A stretch of DNA of 64,000 nt. It comes from Natronomonas salsuginis. Lineage in GTDB: Archaea > Halobacteriota > Halobacteria > Halobacteriales > Haloarculaceae. The DNA lies in the NCBI RefSeq assembly GCF_005239135.1, contig NZ_QKNX01000001.1:372001-436000 (forward strand). The letters run 5' to 3'. Under the pieces are notes generated by a model, which worked only from the letters and a program-made list of their open reading frames with translations, made no database searches and was not told the origin of the DNA. The position numbers and the translations under genes were made by a program. Positions 26,426 through 37,714 of the stretch are shown here, one piece after another; the first letter of the stretch is position 1; each line of letters starts with the position of its first letter.

Positions 26426-27405
26426 GCGCGGTCGCGGCCGTCAGCGTCGTCGGAGCGCTCTACGAGCTGGCGCTGTGGCTGCTCGGGCTGTGGAGCGGGC
26501 TCATGGTGATTCTCGCCGATCTGTTCGGTATCACCATGCTCGAGTACGGGTTTATGCACCGGGCGTTTCTCGTCGGCGTCCTCATCGCGGTGATGGCCCC
26601 GCTTATCGGCACCTTCCTCGTCCATCGACAGCTCGCGCTGATCGGCGACGCGCTCGCCCACACCGCCTTTGCGGGCGTCGCCGTCGGGCTGTTCGTCAAC
26701 GCAGTCCTGGGAACCGGCATCTCGCCGTATCTCACCGCCGTCGTCGTCGCGATGCTCGCCGCCCTCGCGATCGAGTTGATCTCGGAGGTGACCGACGCGT
26801 ACAACGACGTCTCGATGGCGATCGTGCTGTCGACCGGCTTCGCGCTCGGGGCGGTGCTCATCAGCCTCAACTCGGGTGGCCTCGCCGTCGGCGTCAACCA
26901 GTATCTGTTCGGGAACCTCTCGACGGTGTCCAACGAGAACACGATCTTGCTCCTCGGACTCTTCGCGGTGATCTCGCTCGTGGTCGCGGTGACGTACAAA
27001 CAGCTACTGTACGTCACGTTCGACGAGACGGCCGCCCGGGTCGCGGGGATCAACGTCCCCTGGTACAACCGCGTCGTGGCGATGCTCACGGCGATGGTCG
27101 TCGTCGGGGCGATGCAGATCATGGGCGTCATCCTCGTCGCCGCGATGTTGGTGGTGCCGGTCGCGGGCGCGACGCAGGTCGCCCGGAGCTTCCGCGAGGC
27201 GCTCCTCGCCTCGGTGATCCTCGCGGAACTCGCAGTGTTGATCGGGATCACCCTCTCGTTTCACTACGAGGCGACCGCCGGCGGAACGATCGTCCTCGTC
27301 GCCGTCGGCCTCTACGTCGTCGCCGTCCTCTTCGGCAAACTACAGGCCGAACGGACGGTCGCGGTCGACTCGGCCCCGGCGGCCGCGGACGATCCGGCGG
27401 ATTGA
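26422..27405 (+). CDS. znuB: Metal ABC transporter permease
   Basis: A 327-residue ABC-3 family permease. About eight hydrophobic helices follow a short lead. The cytoplasmic coupling region includes R-Q-L-A-L-I-G-D-A-L-A-H near 71-82, the signature of Zn/Mn permeases. The C-terminal 20 residues are hydrophilic. The GTG start overlaps the end of znuC, indicating translational coupling. Confidence 0.92.
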   Translation: MSAVAAVSVVGALYELALWLLGLWSGLMVILADLFGITMLEYGFMHRAFLVGVLIAVMAPLIGTFLVHRQLALIGDALAHTAFAGVAVGLFVNAVLGTGISPYLTAVVVAMLAALAIELISEVTDAYNDVSMAIVLSTGFALGAVLISLNSGGLAVGVNQYLFGNLSTVSNENTILLLGLFAVISLVVAVTYKQLLYVTFDETAARVAGINVPWYNRVVAMLTAMVVVGAMQIMGVILVAAMLVVPVAGATQVARSFREALLASVILAELAVLIGITLSFHYEATAGGTIVLVAVGLYVVAVLFGKLQAERTVAVDSAPAAADDPAD

Positions 27406-27506
27406 GTCCCCTTCGTCGGTCGAATCGGGGCCGATCGCTCGCTCGCCGTCCGTGCGGCACCCTTTCGAATCTTTTTTAGGTGCCACAGCAGTATCAGGCA
27501 GTATCA

Positions 27507-27698
27507 ATGGCCATCAAACCCGCCTACGTCAAGAAGACGGCGACGCTGCTCATGGAACGCTATCCGAAGGCGTTCGGTGACGACTTCGAACACAACAAAG
27601 CCCTCGTCGAGGAGCTGACCAACATCGAATCGAAGGGCGTCCGCAACCGGATCGCCGGCTACGTCACCCGCAAGCAGCGCGTCCCGCAGACCGCATAA
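27507..27698 (+). CDS. rps17e: 30S ribosomal protein S17e
   Basis: From the ATG at 27507 the protein has 63 residues, the normal archaeal length, beginning M-A-I-K-P-A-Y-V-K-K. The S17e core R-Y-P-K-A-F-G-D-D-F and the N-K-A-L-V-E-E-L stretch are clear. It is a component of the small ribosomal subunit found only in archaea and eukaryotes. The AT-rich block CTTTTTTAGG at about 27472-27481 is the likely promoter. Confidence 0.95.
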   Translation: MAIKPAYVKKTATLLMERYPKAFGDDFEHNKALVEELTNIESKGVRNRIAGYVTRKQRVPQTA

Positions 27699-27788
27699 CT
27701 CCGTATTCTTGACGATCGTTCATTTTCGACCGTCGGAGAGCGGCCGCTTTTCACAACCGTTTTCCTATGGCTCGTCATACCACCGTCA

Positions 27789-28823
27789 ATGTCCACCCGC
27801 GTAGGTGTCCTCGGCGCGACCGGCGCCGTCGGGCAACGGCTCATCCAACTGCTCGTACCGCACCCGGAGTTCGAGATCGCCGCGCTCACCGCCTCGTCGT
27901 CCAGCGCCGGCCGAACGTATCGCGACGCCGCGAAGTGGCGTGTCGACACGCCCATCCCGGACGACGTCGCCGACATCACCGTCGTCGGCACCGATCCCGA
28001 CGAGGTCCCCGACGATGTCGATCTGCTGTTCTCGTCGCTCCCGTCCGACGTCGGTGCCTCGGTCGAACCCGCGTTCGTCGAGGAGGGATACGTCGTCTCC
28101 TCGAACTCCTCGAACGGACGCATGGACGACGACGTCCCGCTCACCATCCCCGAGATCAACGCTGACCATCTCGATCTCATCGAGGTCCAGCGCGACAACC
28201 GTGGCTGGGACGGCGCGCTGCTCAAGAACCCCAACTGCTCGACGATCACGATGGTACCGACGCTCGCGGCGCTCGACGAGTTCGGCCTCGAACGCGTCCA
28301 CGTCTCGACGCTACAGGCCGTCTCCGGCGCCGGCTACTCCGGCGTCACCTCGATGGAGATCATCGACAACGTCATCCCCCACATCGGCGGCGAGGCCGAC
28401 AAGATGGAGACGGAATCGCGCAAGCTTCTTGGCTCTTTCGACGGCGCGGGGATCGAACTCCACGGTGCGGACGTTTCTGCGTCGTGCAACCGCGTCCCGA
28501 CGCTCGACGGCCACCTCGAAAACGTCTGGGCGGATCTCGCTGACGACCCCGATCCAGCGGCCGTCGCCGAGGCGTTCCGCTCGTACCCGAGCATCGATCT
28601 GCACTCCTCGCCCGAGCAGTTGATCGAGGTGTTCGAGGAATTCGACCGCCCGCAGCCTCGACTCGATCGGAACCTCGGTGGCGGGATGGCCGTCTCGGCC
28701 GGCGGCATCGAGACGACCTCGAACGGGATCCAGTACAACTGCTTGGCACACAACACGATGCGCGGTGCGGCCGGTGCGAGCATTCTGAACGGCGAACTGC
28801 TGTTGGAAGAAGGCTACCTGTAA
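27789..28823 (+). CDS. asd: Aspartate-semialdehyde dehydrogenase
   Basis: A 344-residue enzyme that reduces aspartyl phosphate to aspartate semialdehyde with NADPH, on the route to Thr, Met and Lys. G-A-T-G-A-V-G at 9-15 is the nucleotide loop. The catalytic cysteine is C150 in K-N-P-N-C-S-T, and the substrate-binding E-x-R-K segment is near 216 (E-S-R-K). A conserved histidine-containing block with C-N-R-V-P follows near 234-238. Length and motifs are those of archaeal/fungal-type ASD. Rps17e lies just upstream in the same direction. Confidence 0.94.
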   Translation: MSTRVGVLGATGAVGQRLIQLLVPHPEFEIAALTASSSSAGRTYRDAAKWRVDTPIPDDVADITVVGTDPDEVPDDVDLLFSSLPSDVGASVEPAFVEEGYVVSSNSSNGRMDDDVPLTIPEINADHLDLIEVQRDNRGWDGALLKNPNCSTITMVPTLAALDEFGLERVHVSTLQAVSGAGYSGVTSMEIIDNVIPHIGGEADKMETESRKLLGSFDGAGIELHGADVSASCNRVPTLDGHLENVWADLADDPDPAAVAEAFRSYPSIDLHSSPEQLIEVFEEFDRPQPRLDRNLGGGMAVSAGGIETTSNGIQYNCLAHNTMRGAAGASILNGELLLEEGYL

Positions 28824-28853
28824 CGACCGATACTCGACGTTTCTCACCACGCG

Positions 28854-29483
28854 ATGTATCGCGACCTCTCCCATCCGATCGAGACCGGTATGACGACGTT
28901 TCCCGGCGATCCTGACGTCTCAGTCCAACCGGCCGCGACCGTCGAAACCGACGGCTATCACGTCTCGGAGATTCACTGTGGCTCTCACGCCGGGACGCAC
29001 ATCGATGCGCCGAGCCACGTCGGGTTCGACCAGTCGCTCGACGTGTTCGACCTCGATCGGTTCGTCTTCGATGCGACCGTCGTCGACTGCACGGCGTTCG
29101 GCGCGCGCGAAGCGATCGATTCGACGGTGTTGCCGGACGACGGCGGCGACATGATCGTCTTTCGAACCGGCTGGGACGACCACTGGGGCACCTCACGGTA
29201 CCTCGATCATCCGTACCTCAGCGTCGATTGCGTTAATCGCTGTCTCGACGCCGGGTGGTCCGTCGGCATCGACACGCTGAACCCTGACCCGACCCCGAGT
29301 GCGAACGCCACCGACGCGCCGGAAGGGGTTCCGGCCCACCGAGCGCTGCTCGGCGAGGGACTGCTGATCGTAGAGAACCTGACGAACCTCGCCGGATTGG
29401 ATCGGTGTCGACTGTTCGCCGTCCCGCTCTCGCTGCCGGAGGGCAACGGGTCCCCCGTCCGGGCGTTCGCGTGCGAACGATGA
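28854..29483 (+). CDS. Cyclase family (kynurenine formamidase-like) hydrolase
   Basis: A 209-residue metal-dependent hydrolase. The family signature H-A-G-T-H-I-D-A-P-S-H is at about 44-54 and supplies metal ligands. L-S-H-P-I-E-T-G-M near the start and E-N-L-T-N-L near 177-182 also fit. Members hydrolyse formylkynurenine or act as isatin hydrolases; the substrate here is unknown. It lies 30 bases after asd in the same direction and could be co-transcribed, without an obvious functional link. Confidence 0.82.
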   Translation: MYRDLSHPIETGMTTFPGDPDVSVQPAATVETDGYHVSEIHCGSHAGTHIDAPSHVGFDQSLDVFDLDRFVFDATVVDCTAFGAREAIDSTVLPDDGGDMIVFRTGWDDHWGTSRYLDHPYLSVDCVNRCLDAGWSVGIDTLNPDPTPSANATDAPEGVPAHRALLGEGLLIVENLTNLAGLDRCRLFAVPLSLPEGNGSPVRAFACER

Positions 29484-29495
29484 GTTACGATGGAG

Positions 29496-30176
29496 TCAGT
29501 AGATCAGCTCGTCGCTGTTTTCGACCATGTACAGCGTCCGCGCCGCGATGTTGACCGCGTGGTCGCCGACGCGTTCGAGATCACGAATGGTGAGGAGCAG
29601 TCGCGACACCTCGGCCATGAGCGCCTCGATCTCCGCGTCCGACGAATCGCTGTCAATCTCCGTTTCGATGAGGTCCCGGACGACGATGCTGGATGCGCGC
29701 TCACAGCGGGCGTCGACCTCGTCGTCGCGGTCGTTGATCTCGAAACAGGCGTCGGTGTCCTCCTCGGCGTAGGCGTCCATCGCGTCCTCGACCATTTCGA
29801 TGACGTCCACACCGATCCCCTGAATGTCGACGTCGGGATACATGTCCCGGGAGGCCTGCAGCGTGTAATCGCCGAGGTTCGTCGCGAGGTCGGCGACCCG
29901 TTCGAGGTCGGTGATGATCTTGAACGAGGCAGCGATGAACCGGAGATCGCCGGCGACGGGCTGTTGGAGCGCGAACAGATCGATGCAGTCTTGCTCCAAC
30001 TCGAGGTAAATCTCGTTGATCTCGTGGTCGCCTTCGATGACCTCCCTCGCGAGCGCCTCGTTTTTTTCGTCCAGCGCTCGAAGCCCCTTTCGCATCCGTT
30101 CGAGAACGATCTCGCTCATGTAGAGCACGTTCTCACGGAGTTCCGTCAGCTGCTGTTGGAATCCTTTGCGTGCCAT
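29496..30176 (-). CDS. phoU: Phosphate-signalling PhoU protein
   Basis: The start at 30176 (M-A-R-K-G-F-Q-Q-Q-L) gives 226 residues, the usual PhoU length; the longer frame upstream is unlikely. It has two three-helix PhoU repeats, each with an E/D-x-x-x-D metal-binding motif (D-L-E-R-V-A-D-L-A-T near 91-100 and D-L-E-R-V-G-D-H-A-V near 198-207). PhoU proteins dampen phosphate uptake. It is divergent from an AbrB-PhoU fusion, with the shared intergenic region holding both promoters. No pst genes are in the window. Confidence 0.9.
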   Translation of the reverse strand: MARKGFQQQLTELRENVLYMSEIVLERMRKGLRALDEKNEALAREVIEGDHEINEIYLELEQDCIDLFALQQPVAGDLRFIAASFKIITDLERVADLATNLGDYTLQASRDMYPDVDIQGIGVDVIEMVEDAMDAYAEEDTDACFEINDRDDEVDARCERASSIVVRDLIETEIDSDSSDAEIEALMAEVSRLLLTIRDLERVGDHAVNIAARTLYMVENSDELIY

Positions 30177-30239
30177 TGGTTTCGCTTGTCGCTTCTCCTG
30201 TATGGCTTTTCGGGGAGCGTCTGACGCGCGTCGTCCCAC

Positions 30240-30451
30240 GCGCCACTCTGGGGGTCATCGGAGCCGCGATTTTGTCGGAACGTCTGTGAACCCACATTGA
30301 ATATATAGAAGTATATAATTTTGGCTATACAACGGGACAGTATCCGATCGATCGCCTGAAACCCCAACCGTTCGCTGGAAATCGCGTCAAACGGGCCGCC
30401 ATCTTCTATATATCTCGCCAAATATTTATGTACTGGTTTTGTACGCAACGT
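30240..30451. promoter_or_regulatory. AT-rich divergent promoter region of phoU and AbrB-PhoU
   Basis: The 210-base spacer drops sharply in GC and has two blocks: TATATAGAAGTATATAATTT near 30300-30320 and TTCTATATATC plus AAATATTTATG near 30403-30430. The second lies about 25-45 bases before the AbrB-PhoU start and the first can serve phoU. The similarity of ATATAGAAGTATAT and ATATATC elements on both sides suggests shared control by phosphate. Confidence 0.45.
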
Positions 30452-31447
30452 ATGGAAACGAGAAAAGTTCAGGTGACAGGTGGGTCCACGTACACTGTTT
30501 CACTCCCGAAGGGATGGGCGACGGACAACGGGGTCCACGGCGGCAGCGTCGTCGAGTTCCACCCCGAGGAGGATACGCTCCTCTTGACGCCCCAACGGGA
30601 GGAGGAGAAAGTCGAGGGAACGCTCGACATCACCGGCCTGGACGGCGACGAGTTGATGCGCGCGGTCGTGACAATGTACGTCAGCGGCTTCGACATTATC
30701 ACGCTCGAGACCACCCAGGTGACCGCCGCACAGCGCCGGACGATCCGCGAGGCAACCCAGGGACTCGTCGGCCTCGAGGTCATCGGCGAAACGTCCGAGC
30801 GCGTTCGATTGCAGGATCTCCTCGACTCCTCGGAGCTGTCGATGCACAACGCGATCACCCGGATGCAACTCGTCTCGACGACGATGCTCGCCGACGCCGT
30901 GGCGGCGCTCATCGAGGACGACGACGACCTCGCGGCGGACGTCGTCCAGCGCGACGACGACGTCGACCGGCTCTGGTCTATGGTCTCGCGGGTGTTCCGA
31001 TCGGTGCTTCGCGATCCGTCGGCTGTGGCCGGGATCGGCCTCGATCGGGAGACCTGTTTCGACTACCACTCGAGCGCCCGCCAACTCGAACGGATCGGCG
31101 ACCACGCCGCCAAGATCGCCACCCACGCCGGGACGCTCGACGCCCCACCGGACGACGCCGCCGAGGCGATCACCGAACTCCACGCCGAGGCGACGGAGAT
31201 CGTCGAGATGGCGATCGATGCGCTCTTGCAAGACGACTCCGACCGCGCGACGACGCTCGCCAACGACGCCCGACAGCGCGTCACCAGAATCGACGAACTC
31301 GCACGCGTGGTCGACGACACCATTCGAGAGCTCGAACCCCAACAGGCGCAGCTGCTCGGGCTGATCGTCGACTCGCTGTCGAGAAGCGCCGACTACGGCG
31401 GCAACATCGCCGAAACCGCCCTCCAGAACGCCGCACCGCGGCCGTAG
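30452..31447 (+). CDS. AbrB/SpoVT DNA-binding domain fused to PhoU domains
   Basis: From 30452 the protein has 331 residues. Residues 1-45 form a swapped-hairpin AbrB domain (E-T-R-K-V-Q-V-T-G-G-S-T-Y-T-V-S-L-P-K). The rest carries two PhoU repeats with metal motifs such as Q-L-E-R-I-G-D-H-A near 208-216 and R-S-A-D-Y-G-G-N near 314-321. It is a haloarchaeal phosphate-response regulator type, probably binding DNA while sensing the PhoU partner state. The upstream ATG at 30428 is less likely because it adds a short, unrelated peptide. Confidence 0.87.
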   Translation: METRKVQVTGGSTYTVSLPKGWATDNGVHGGSVVEFHPEEDTLLLTPQREEEKVEGTLDITGLDGDELMRAVVTMYVSGFDIITLETTQVTAAQRRTIREATQGLVGLEVIGETSERVRLQDLLDSSELSMHNAITRMQLVSTTMLADAVAALIEDDDDLAADVVQRDDDVDRLWSMVSRVFRSVLRDPSAVAGIGLDRETCFDYHSSARQLERIGDHAAKIATHAGTLDAPPDDAAEAITELHAEATEIVEMAIDALLQDDSDRATTLANDARQRVTRIDELARVVDDTIRELEPQQAQLLGLIVDSLSRSADYGGNIAETALQNAAPRP

Positions 31448-31458
31448 CGGCCGCCACG

Positions 31459-31782
31459 CTATCGAAGCAGTTCTTCCGCGACCGTCTCCGGATCGAGTAG
31501 CGCCGGATCGACAATGTGGCCGATCTGTCCCTTCACGAACTCCGGAACCGAGTCGCGGGTGTACACGACAACTCGGAGCGCGGGGTTGCAGTCGAGCGCG
31601 ACGGTCACCGACGTCGCGAGTCCGGCGTCGGTCAGTACGAAGACGTCCGCCGCCTCGATACCGGCCGCTTCGAGCGACGGACGATCGGCTGTTCCCTCGG
31701 CGTAGCTGACCGTCGCACCCGCCGCCTCGAGTGCGGCTCCCAGCCTGTCCCGATCGCCGCCGGCGACGACGACCTCACTCAT
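31459..31782 (-). CDS. Small TrkA-N-like protein (DUF7126-type)
   Basis: A 107-residue protein with one Rossmann-like half: [12 protein letters not shown] near 4-15, then a D-V-F-V-L-T-D-A stretch near 46-53. It resembles the NAD-binding domain of TrkA/KTN but has no second domain or membrane part. The 8-base overlap with guaAb downstream of pyrG indicates an operon of pyrG, guaAb and this gene. The role is unknown; a link to nucleotide metabolism is inferred only from location. Confidence 0.7.
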   Translation of the reverse strand: MSEVVVAGGDRDRLGAALEAAGATVSYAEGTADRPSLEAAGIEAADVFVLTDAGLATSVTVALDCNPALRVVVYTRDSVPEFVKGQIGHIVDPALLDPETVAEELLR

Positions 31783-32692
31783 ACTCGATCGTCGCCGGCG
31801 GTTTGTGCGTCACGTCGTAGACGACGCGGGAGACGTTCTCGTTCTCGCCCGTGATCCGCGATTGGATTCGCTGGAGCGTCGCCCAGTCGACCTCCTGTGC
31901 CCGGGCGGTCATCCCGTCGCGCGACTCGACGGACCGGACGGCGACGACCCAGCCGTGGACGCGGTTGTCGCCCTTCACACCGGTCGCCTTGCCGAGGACA
32001 GCCGCGAGCGCCTGCCACGGCTCGTGTTCTTCGAGTTCCTCCTCGACGACGTGATTCGCCTCGCGGGCTACCGCCAGCTTTTCCTCCGTCACTTCGCCGA
32101 GGACGCGGACGGCGAGTCCGGGGCCGGGGAACGGCATTCGCTCCGAGACGATTTCCTCGAGATCCAGCGCGCGCGCGACCTCTCTAACCTCGTCTTTGTA
32201 CAGGTCCCGCATTGGTTCGACGATCCCCTCGAAGTCGATGACCTCAGGGAGTCCGCCGACGTTGTGGTGGGATTTGATCGTCCCTTCGCTCTCGATGCGG
32301 TCCGGATAGATCGTCCCCTGTACCAAGTAGTCGGCGTCGAGTTCGCGGGCGACGGTCTCAAACTCGCGGATGAACCCCTCGCCGATCACGTGCCGTTTCT
32401 CCTCGGGATCGATGACGCCCGAAAGCGCGTCGAGGAACCGTTCGCGGGCATCGACGACGCGCAGGCTCTCCATGTAGGAGAACGTCTCTCGGATCTCCTC
32501 GGTTTCGCCCTTCCGCATCAGCCCGGTGTCGACGTAGACCGGCGTCAACTGATCGCCAACGGCCTCGTACGCGAGCGCCGCCGCCGTCGAGGAATCGACG
32601 CCGCCGGAGAGAGCGATGACCGCGTTCGAATCGCCGATTGCCTCGCTGATCTCCGCGATCTTCTCCTCGGTGAACGACTCGGTATCGACCAT
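31775..32692 (-). CDS. guaAb: GMP synthase, ATP pyrophosphatase subunit (subunit B)
   Basis: A 305-residue archaeal two-subunit GMP synthase component. It adenylates XMP and aminates it with ammonia from a separate glutaminase subunit (not in the window). The PP-loop S-G-G-V-D-S-S is near 29-35. The C-terminal dimerisation domain has [12 protein letters not shown] near 184-195 and ends in K-P-P-A-T-I-E-Y-E, the standard end. It overlaps the pyrG stop by one base, so the two synthetases are coupled. Confidence 0.94.
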   Translation of the reverse strand: MVDTESFTEEKIAEISEAIGDSNAVIALSGGVDSSTAAALAYEAVGDQLTPVYVDTGLMRKGETEEIRETFSYMESLRVVDARERFLDALSGVIDPEEKRHVIGEGFIREFETVARELDADYLVQGTIYPDRIESEGTIKSHHNVGGLPEVIDFEGIVEPMRDLYKDEVREVARALDLEEIVSERMPFPGPGLAVRVLGEVTEEKLAVAREANHVVEEELEEHEPWQALAAVLGKATGVKGDNRVHGWVVAVRSVESRDGMTARAQEVDWATLQRIQSRITGENENVSRVVYDVTHKPPATIEYE

Positions 32693-34344
32693 CAGGCGGT
32701 CACCTCCTCGTGGTCCGTCTCTGCATCGTCGTGTCCGAGGATCGTCTCGACGAGGCTGACGAACGGCGGCGAGGCCCGCCCCGGCCGCGAGCGGAACTCG
32801 GGGTGGAACTGCGTCCCGAAGAAGAACTCGTTGTCGGGCAACTCGAGGATCTCCATTCGGTTTCCGGCACGCCCGGAGAAGACCAACCCCGCGGCTTCGA
32901 GCTCTTCGATGTACTCCGGATTGACCTCGTAGCGGTGGCGGTGGCGCTCAGTACAGGAGGTTTCGCCGTACACTTCGTGGGCCAACGTCGCGGTGTCGAT
33001 GTCGGTCTCGTGGGCGCCGAGCCGCATCGTCCCGCCCATGTCTTCGACCTCGTACTGCTCGGGCAGAATGTCGATCACGGGGTGGGCGGTCGTCTCGTCC
33101 ATCTCCGCGGAGTGTGCGCCCTCGTACCCGCAGACGTTTCGGGCGAACTCGATAACGGCCATCTGGAAGCCGAGACAGAGTCCAAGGAACGGTACGTCGT
33201 TTTCTCTCGCGTATCGAACGGCCTCGATCTTCCCGCTCGTGCCGCGAGCCCCGAACCCGCCGGGGACGATGATGCCGTCGGCGCGTTCGAGCCGATCCGC
33301 GTGGGCGTCGTCCATCTCGTCGGCGTCGACCCACAGGACGTTGACGTTCGTGTTCGTCTCGAAGCCGGCGTGCTTCAGCGATTCGTGGATCGAGAGGTAG
33401 GCGTCTTCGAGCGCGTACTTGCCGACGAGGGCAACGTCGATCTCGTCGGTCGCCTCCTGCGTGACGATCTCGCGCCACTCGTTCTCCCGGTCGGCCTTCG
33501 GGATCGCCTCGTCGTCGAGGCCGAGTCTCGACATGACGTACTCGTCGAGCCCCTCGTCTTCGACCATCAGCGGGACGTGGTAGATGTCCTCGACGTCGGG
33601 GTTCGAGAAGACGGCGTCGACCGGCACGTCGCAAAAGAGGGCGATCTTCTCCTTCGTCTCCGGGTCGAGTCTGTCGTCACAGCGCCCGACGAGAATGTCG
33701 GGCTGCAGGCCGATCGAGCGGAGTTCCTTGACGGAGTGTTGGGTCGGTTTCGTCTTCTGTTCGCCGTTCTTCGAGTACGGGACGAGCGTGACGTGGGTGA
33801 ACAGAATGTCCTCGTCGTCCTCCTCGTGGGCGAACTGTCGCAGGGCTTCGAGATACGGCATCCCCTCGATGTCGCCGACGGTGCCGCCGACTTCGATGAT
33901 ACAGACGTCGTGACCCTCCGCAGCCTCCCGGATCCGCCGCTTGATGTCGTCCGTAATGTGCGGGATGATCTGGACGGTCTTGCCGAGGTAGTCGCCAGCC
34001 CGTTCCTTTTCGATCACGTGGCGGTAGGTCTTGCCCGTCGTGACGTTGTGGTCGAACGTCATATCGATGTCGAGGAACCGCTCGTAGTTCCCGAGGTCGA
34101 GATCGACCTCCCCGCCGTCTTTCAGGACGTACACCTCGCCGTGTTGATAGGGGTTCATCGTTCCCGCGTCCACGTTGAGGTACGGATCGATCTTCACGGC
34201 CGTCACGTCGAAGCCGGCGTTGGCGAGCAGACGCCCGGTACTCGCTGCGGTGATGCCCTTGCCCAGTCCGGACATCACACCGCCGGTGACGAAAATGAAT
34301 TTTCTCCCAAGAGTGGGATCGTAGTCAGTAAGCTCCGTCGGCAT
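32692..34344 (-). CDS. pyrG: CTP synthase
   Basis: The start at 34344 gives 550 residues (M-P-T-E-L-T-D-Y, then [16 protein letters not shown]). The N-terminal amidoligase has the nucleotide loop G-L-G-K-G and K-I-D-P-Y-L-N-V-D. The C-terminal class I glutaminase has V-P-G-G-F-G-A-R-G and the nucleophile cysteine in F-L-G-L-C-L-G-F-Q. It makes CTP from UTP and glutamine. It is the first gene of pyrG-guaAb-DUF7126; the longer upstream open frame lacks conservation signs. Confidence 0.95.
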   Translation of the reverse strand: MPTELTDYDPTLGRKFIFVTGGVMSGLGKGITAASTGRLLANAGFDVTAVKIDPYLNVDAGTMNPYQHGEVYVLKDGGEVDLDLGNYERFLDIDMTFDHNVTTGKTYRHVIEKERAGDYLGKTVQIIPHITDDIKRRIREAAEGHDVCIIEVGGTVGDIEGMPYLEALRQFAHEEDDEDILFTHVTLVPYSKNGEQKTKPTQHSVKELRSIGLQPDILVGRCDDRLDPETKEKIALFCDVPVDAVFSNPDVEDIYHVPLMVEDEGLDEYVMSRLGLDDEAIPKADRENEWREIVTQEATDEIDVALVGKYALEDAYLSIHESLKHAGFETNTNVNVLWVDADEMDDAHADRLERADGIIVPGGFGARGTSGKIEAVRYARENDVPFLGLCLGFQMAVIEFARNVCGYEGAHSAEMDETTAHPVIDILPEQYEVEDMGGTMRLGAHETDIDTATLAHEVYGETSCTERHRHRYEVNPEYIEELEAAGLVFSGRAGNRMEILELPDNEFFFGTQFHPEFRSRPGRASPPFVSLVETILGHDDAETDHEEVTA

Positions 34345-34404
34345 ACCGACGGTGCGCGAGCGTCGGACAAAACAATTTCGAACGATGTTTTTACACGCTC
34401 TGGT

Positions 34405-34487
34405 GGTCGCGCGCAGCTTGGCGCGCGACCGCCTTCGCGGCAAAAACGTCGATCAAAAATAGCGCGTACTCCTCCGGCAGCCGGAGG
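34405..34487. repeat. GC-rich inverted repeats between pyrG and the DUF429 gene
   Basis: A hairpin with 10-bp arms (GGTCGCGCGC, loop AGCTTG, 34405-34430) is followed by a second with 7-bp arms (CCTCCGG-CAG-CCGGAGG, 34471-34487). More imperfect repeats continue to about 34570. They lie upstream of pyrG and downstream of the oppositely read DUF429 stop. They may be a terminator for the DUF429 transcript or a small dispersed repeat. The 250-base gap has no gene. Confidence 0.4.
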
Positions 34488-34593
34488 CTGCTTTCATTCA
34501 ATGCGCGCTGCCGAGCGCTCCCTTCGGTCGCGCTCGGAGGAACCGCCTTCGGGCGACCGTCGGGCGCCCTCCGGCGGAGACTCGCGGTTCAGT

Positions 34594-35376
34594 TCAAGGC
34601 TCGAGCTCTTCGTGGATCGGTTCGCGGGCCCAGTAGGCCATCTGCATCGGTAATCTCGCACGGTCCGTTTCGGGGTTTTCGGGGAGGGTCCGAGGATCCC
34701 CGGCCGTCTCGTGCGCGGCGATCCCGAGCGCGAGCGCATCGAGCACGTCGTCGACCTCGACGCCGTCCGCGCCCGGCGTGCTCGCCAGATCGTCCGTGAC
34801 CCTTCGGAGCAACGCCCCAGGTTCGTCCACCAGCTCGCCGAGTGCCTCCAGACGCTCGCCGACGCCAGCGGCAGTTTTCTTCGAATGTTGAAGTTCTCGG
34901 CCGAGAAACCCGCGGAAGCATACTTCTGGATGTGATTCGAGTATCACTCCTTTTAACTGTTCGTCCCCTCGGAGTATCGCATCGATCTCGCCGATCCCAT
35001 CGGTGATGTGGTACGATTGGGAGGACAGTCCTTTACCGATATCAGATTCGTTCTGCTTTGCGGCCTCGTCGTACTGGGCCCCGTTTTCATATACCTCCGT
35101 GGCGACGGTTCGCGACGGAACCGGAAAGACGCTGGATGGCCGGCCGGTGATAGAGCGGGCCAGTGAATCGACTGTTTCGCGCTCAATGACCGTCTCATCG
35201 TCCTCCGGAAGGCCGATCGGGACGTCGATGAATACGTGATCAAGGGGTCGGTGCTGTTCCCAGAACCGCCAAAAATCGCCTTCCACGACGCAGTCGGAAT
35301 ACGACCCGCCGTCGAATACGATCGCCAACCACGTGCCTCCGGCCCAATCGACGCCGGCAACCGTTCGCCGTTCCAT
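34594..35376 (-). CDS. DUF429 family protein (predicted RNase H-like fold)
   Basis: With the start at 35376 the protein has 260 residues and begins with G-V-D-W-A-G-G-T (near 8-15), the opening strand and first acidic residue of the DUF429/RNase H-like fold. F-I-D-V-P-I-G-L near 52-59 supplies the second acidic site, and E-V-D-D-V-L-D-A-L-A near 210-219 the third. Several S-H-P-E motifs typical of DUF429 (E-S-H-P-E-V-C-F near 148-155) are present. The function is uncharacterised; hydrolase activity on nucleic acid is suspected for the fold. Confidence 0.78.
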   Translation of the reverse strand: MERRTVAGVDWAGGTWLAIVFDGGSYSDCVVEGDFWRFWEQHRPLDHVFIDVPIGLPEDDETVIERETVDSLARSITGRPSSVFPVPSRTVATEVYENGAQYDEAAKQNESDIGKGLSSQSYHITDGIGEIDAILRGDEQLKGVILESHPEVCFRGFLGRELQHSKKTAAGVGERLEALGELVDEPGALLRRVTDDLASTPGADGVEVDDVLDALALGIAAHETAGDPRTLPENPETDRARLPMQMAYWAREPIHEELEP

Positions 35377-35397
35377 GTTTAACGAGTTGGCGTGATT

Positions 35398-35513
35398 GTT
35401 TATATACTCTTTCGGCTTGTACATGAAGGGATCGCGTTCGGGTCGTCCCCGTGTGGATGTTCAGTTTATATTCTCGGCCGAGTATACACCCGATCGTCCG
35501 TTTATATACTCAA
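35398..35513. repeat. Three short TTTATA(TA)CTC-like repeats
   Basis: TTTATATACTC occurs near 35399-35409 and 35501-35511, and TTTATATTCTC near 35464-35474, with GAGTATACA in the inverse sense beside the last. Two are just upstream of the DUF429 start, consistent with its TATA region; the third sits at the end of the hydrolase gene. The significance is uncertain. Confidence 0.35.
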
Positions 35514-36085
35514 CAGCTCCGCCACCAGTTCGCCGACCTTCGGCGTCTGCCCAACGAAGTGGTGGTCCGCGCTCATCACTTCGACGCGACCGCCACGCGC
35601 TCGGACCCGTGCTGCGACCGCCTCGGCGTCGACGGTCGTGTCCCGCTCGCCGTAGACGATCCCGACTGGGCAGTCGATCTCGTCGACCGCGGCGACCGCG
35701 TCGATCCCCTCGGAGAGTCGTGCGGCCGGCGACAGCGCGACGACCCGTTCGGGCGGCGTCCCAGCGGCCGACTCGCGGGCCGCGGCGACCAGCGCGAGAC
35801 AGCCGCCGAAGCTGTAGCCGAACAGGCTCACGCGATCGTATCTTCCGCCCGCCCACGCGTACGCGGCTCGGACGTCGGCCAGCTCGCCGCGACCCTCGTC
35901 CCACGGCCCGTAGTCGAACCGGAGGCAGGCACTCTCGAGCGCGTCGCTGACCGCCCGGAGTCGGGGATCACTCCGGTTGCCGCCCATCTGCGGATGCGGC
36001 GGACAGGCGACCACGCAGCGATCGCCTTCGGGCGAATCGAGCGTCCCGCGCACGTCCCGATCCGAGGGAACGACGACGGACTCGC

Positions 36086-36089
<4 letters not shown>
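35502..36089 (-). CDS. Alpha/beta hydrolase (dienelactone-hydrolase-like)
   Basis: A 195-residue compact hydrolase. C-P-P-H-P-Q-M-G-G near 29-37 carries the oxyanion region. The nucleophile elbow is L-F-G-Y-S-F-G-G near 88-95 (Ser92). Y-G-E-R-D near 150-154 has the acid, and S-A-D-H-H-F near 177-182 the base histidine. It lacks a signal peptide, so it is cytosolic. The substrate is unknown. The stop/start arrangement with gpmI (4-base overlap at 36086-36089) shows co-transcription after gpmI. Confidence 0.83.
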
Positions 36090-37603
<1,514 letters not shown>

Positions 37604-37714
37604 TACGTGGGGCAAGCGGCGGCCTACCTAAGGCGATATCGCTTCTGAACGTCCGCGCGATCGGGCGCTTCGGTTCTCGGAAACGTTTTCCCGGGTCGGC
37701 CGGTAGCCCGGGGT

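Noticed and set aside
32710-34653. 647-codon frame antisense to pyrG
   Set aside because: Shadow frame; pyrG motifs on the other strand are complete.
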